A stretch of 64,000 nt of DNA, from positions 52,675-116,674 of the forward strand of contig VGEU01000002.1 of NCBI GenBank assembly GCA_016869145.1, in the 5' to 3' direction. Within the stretch, counting starts at the first letter, position 1. Every line of letters begins with the position of its first letter. Positions 58,341 to 64,000 of the stretch are shown here, in pieces. This DNA is from Alphaproteobacteria bacterium. GTDB taxonomy: Bacteria; Pseudomonadota; Alphaproteobacteria; MPNO01; VGEU01. A program made the translations under genes and the position numbers. The notes below the pieces were generated by a model. The model saw only the letters and a program-made list of their open reading frames with translations. It did no database searches and had not been told where the DNA came from.

Positions 58341-60404
58341 GTGTCGGTCTGCCGCATGACCTACCAGGGTGACGCGGTGCTCGAGCGGCTCCTCGCCAAG
58401 GCCGGAAGCGCGCTGACAGGCGACGAGGTCCGGGCCTGGCTCCGCGGGCTCGCGGCCGCCGGGATGCATCACGGCGATCCCGATGCGGGCATCGCCGCCA
58501 CCATCGTCCCCGGCGCCAGCCCGGCGCTCGCCGCCCAAATCGACGCGCTGGCGGCCGAGATCAGCGCCGCCTCCGACGACGGCCTCGGCCCTTCCCCGGC
58601 GCCGCCCGACCGGCTCGACCGTCTCCGCGCCCGACTCGCCGCCGACGGCCTCGACGGTTTCGTCGTGCCCATGGCGGATGAGCACCAGAACGAGTTCGTG
58701 CCGCGTCGCGCGCTTCGCCTCGGCTGGCTCACCGGCTTCGCCGGCTCGGCGGCGACCGTCGTCGTCCTCGCCGACCGCGCCGCGATCTTCATCGACGGCC
58801 GCTACACACTCCAGGTGACGCGACAGGTCGACACCAACCGCTTCGTGCCGCATCACGTCACCGAGGAGCCGCCGTGGACCTGGATCGCCGCCAACGCCGC
58901 GGCCGGCGCGACGATCGGCTACGATCCCTGGCTCCATACCACCGATTCGATCGCGCGCCTCGAGGACGCCTGCCGGCGCGCCGGCGCGACGCTACGTCCG
59001 GTGGCAAAGAACCCGATCGATGCGGTATGGGTCGGCCAGCCGGCGCGCCCGCTCGCCGCCGTCGACGTGCACGACGAGCGCTTCGCCGGACGGTCGAGCG
59101 AGGACAAGCGGCGCGAGACCGCGGCCGGCCTGGCGCGCGACAAGCTCGCGGCGGTCGCCCTCTCGGCGCCCGATTCGATCGCCTGGCTCCTCAACATCCG
59201 CGGCGGCGACGTCGCCAACACGCCGCTCGCGCTCGCCTTCGCGCTCCTTCGCGCCGATGCGACGGTCGATCTCTTCATCGATGCGCGGAAGCTCTCGGAC
59301 AGGGTGCGGGCGCATCTCGGCGATGCGGTCGCGATCCGCGCGCCCGATGCCCTCGGCGCGGCGCTCGATCATCTCGGCGCGGACGGCGCCCGGGTCCAGA
59401 TCGACCCCGCGACGACGCCGGCCTGGATCGTCCATCGGCTGCAGCACGCCGGCGCGACGCTCGCCCAGGACGCCGATCCGTGTATCCTGCCGCGGGCGTG
59501 CAAGAACGCGGTCGAGATCGAGGGCGCGCGCGCCGCCCATCGCCGCGATGGCGCGGCACTGGCGCGATTCCTCTCCTGGCTCGACCGCACCGCGCCCGCC
59601 GGCGCGCTCAGCGAGACCGACGTCGCCGACGCGCTCCTCGCGTTTCGACGCGACGGCGAGCATTTCCGCGGCACGAGCTTCGACACGATCGCCGGCGCCG
59701 GTCCGAACGGCGCCATCGTGCACTACCGGGCGACGCCCGAGAGCGCCCGCCGTCTCGAGCCCGGCTCGGTATTCCTGATCGATTCTGGCGCCCAGTACCG
59801 CGACGGCACGACGGACGTGACGCGCACCGTCCTGATCGAGGGACCGATGGACCCGGCGCATCGTGCCGAGGCGCGTGACCGCTTCACCCGTGTCCTCAAG
59901 GGACATATCGCGGTGGCGACCGCGCGCTTCCCGGCGGGCACCACTGGCCATCAGCTCGACACGCTCGCGCGCATCGCGTTGTGGTCGGCGGGCCTCGACT
60001 ACGACCACGGCACCGGCCATGGCGTCGGCAGCTATCTCGGGGTCCATGAAGGGCCGCAGCGCATCGGCAAGCAGGGATCGACCGTCGCGCTACGCCCGGG
60101 CATGATCGTCTCGAACGAGCCCGGCTACTACAAGACCGGCGCCTACGGCATCAGGATCGAGAACCTCGAGGTCGTGACCGCGCTTCCCCGCCCCGAGGGC
60201 GGCGAGCGCGATCTCCTCGGCTTCACCGCGCTCACGCTCGCGTCGATCGACCGCCAGCTGATCGAGCCCGCTCTCCTCGACGCCGACGAGCGCGCCTGGC
60301 TCGACGGCTATCATGCGCGGGTGCGCGAGACGATCGCACCGCTGGTCGATCCCGAGACGCGCGCCTGGCTCGTGGCGGCCTGTGCGCCGATCGGCGCCGC
60401 GTGA
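58341..60404 (+). CDS. pepP: Xaa-Pro aminopeptidase (M24B, multi-domain)
   Basis: Cytosolic metallopeptidase removing N-terminal residues that precede proline. The 687-residue protein is of the long three-domain type: two creatinase-like N-terminal domains (about 85-370) and the pita-bread catalytic domain (about 380-690). Metal ligands are visible in FLIDSGAQYRDGTTDVTRT (two Asp), YDHGTGHGVGSYLGVHEGP (His), SNEPGYYK (Glu) and GIRIENLEVV (Glu). I chose the GTG at 58341 because GGAGG lies 8 bases upstream; an ATG at 58356 is the alternative. The stop abuts the convergent ligA stop with no gap. Confidence 0.94.
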   Translation: MSVCRMTYQGDAVLERLLAKAGSALTGDEVRAWLRGLAAAGMHHGDPDAGIAATIVPGASPALAAQIDALAAEISAASDDGLGPSPAPPDRLDRLRARLAADGLDGFVVPMADEHQNEFVPRRALRLGWLTGFAGSAATVVVLADRAAIFIDGRYTLQVTRQVDTNRFVPHHVTEEPPWTWIAANAAAGATIGYDPWLHTTDSIARLEDACRRAGATLRPVAKNPIDAVWVGQPARPLAAVDVHDERFAGRSSEDKRRETAAGLARDKLAAVALSAPDSIAWLLNIRGGDVANTPLALAFALLRADATVDLFIDARKLSDRVRAHLGDAVAIRAPDALGAALDHLGADGARVQIDPATTPAWIVHRLQHAGATLAQDADPCILPRACKNAVEIEGARAAHRRDGAALARFLSWLDRTAPAGALSETDVADALLAFRRDGEHFRGTSFDTIAGAGPNGAIVHYRATPESARRLEPGSVFLIDSGAQYRDGTTDVTRTVLIEGPMDPAHRAEARDRFTRVLKGHIAVATARFPAGTTGHQLDTLARIALWSAGLDYDHGTGHGVGSYLGVHEGPQRIGKQGSTVALRPGMIVSNEPGYYKTGAYGIRIENLEVVTALPRPEGGERDLLGFTALTLASIDRQLIEPALLDADERAWLDGYHARVRETIAPLVDPETRAWLVAACAPIGAA

Positions 60405-64000
<3,596 letters not shown>

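Overview
The window is one continuous stretch of a GC-rich (roughly two-thirds G+C) chromosome, almost certainly from an alphaproteobacterium of the Rhodospirillales type. The markers are a circularly permuted (two-piece) tmRNA gene, an alpha-type SspB adaptor, DUF4169 and DUF1127 proteins, the hflK-hflC-DUF2065-degP cluster, a class I fumarase, ThyX in place of ThyA, and an acetolactate synthase with the alphaproteobacterial GEAS variant of the ThDP motif. There is no rRNA, tRNA, insertion sequence, prophage or CRISPR array. Genes are packed tightly, and many same-strand neighbours share ATGA or GTGA stop/start overlaps. Long open frames occur antisense to most genes; they are GC-driven shadows and are left out.

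Layout. 1-8.3 kb: ilvB-ilvN (minus), miaA, serB, then an envelope protein quality-control block (hflK, hflC, DUF2065, DegP-type protease). 8.5-16.2 kb: Mrp/ApbC Fe-S carrier, metallo-beta-lactamase-fold hydrolase, L,D-transpeptidase, thyX, permuted ssrA followed by sspB, class I fumarase, mismatch uracil glycosylase, PanE-like reductase. 16.2-18.6 kb: a two-subunit Rieske oxygenase with a RidA-family gene upstream. 18.7-23.5 kb: TfoX-N protein, fhs, a broken class II fumarase gene, a ribbon-helix-helix protein, bacterioferritin and its ferredoxin with a Fur-like box, DUF4169. 23.5-29.4 kb: an operon of fused 5-oxoprolinase, D-glutamate cyclase-like protein and FAD-linked 2-hydroxy-acid dehydrogenase. 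29.4-33.6 kb: RND efflux permease and adaptor. 33.7-40.1 kb: quinone oxidoreductase, DjlA-like TerB/J-domain protein, a hydrolase / luciferase-like monooxygenase / zinc alcohol dehydrogenase operon, and an unassigned hydrolase. 40.2-46.4 kb: a frameshifted CBS/DUF294 nucleotidyltransferase, a membrane PAS-exonuclease fusion, EttA, and an isolated mlaA-mlaC pair. 46.6-52.9 kb: a SahR-like ArsR-methyltransferase regulator, metF, metH, thioesterase. 52.9-64 kb: pentapeptide-repeat protein, PDZ protease, UvrD helicase, prmA, DUF1127 protein, Xaa-Pro aminopeptidase, ligA and the 3' part of recN.

Two functional themes recur. One-carbon and methionine metabolism is well represented (fhs, thyX, metF, metH and a SAM-cycle regulator with a candidate operator inside its promoter). 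Protein and ribosome quality control is the other (tmRNA, SspB, HflKC, DegP, EttA, DjlA, Xaa-Pro aminopeptidase). The least ordinary items are the permuted tmRNA with a short 10-codon tag beside its proteolysis adaptor, the fumC gene with a large internal deletion, the frameshifts at GC-dinucleotide runs, the operator-promoter arrangement before metF-metH, and a putative alcohol-ketone-ester catabolic operon.
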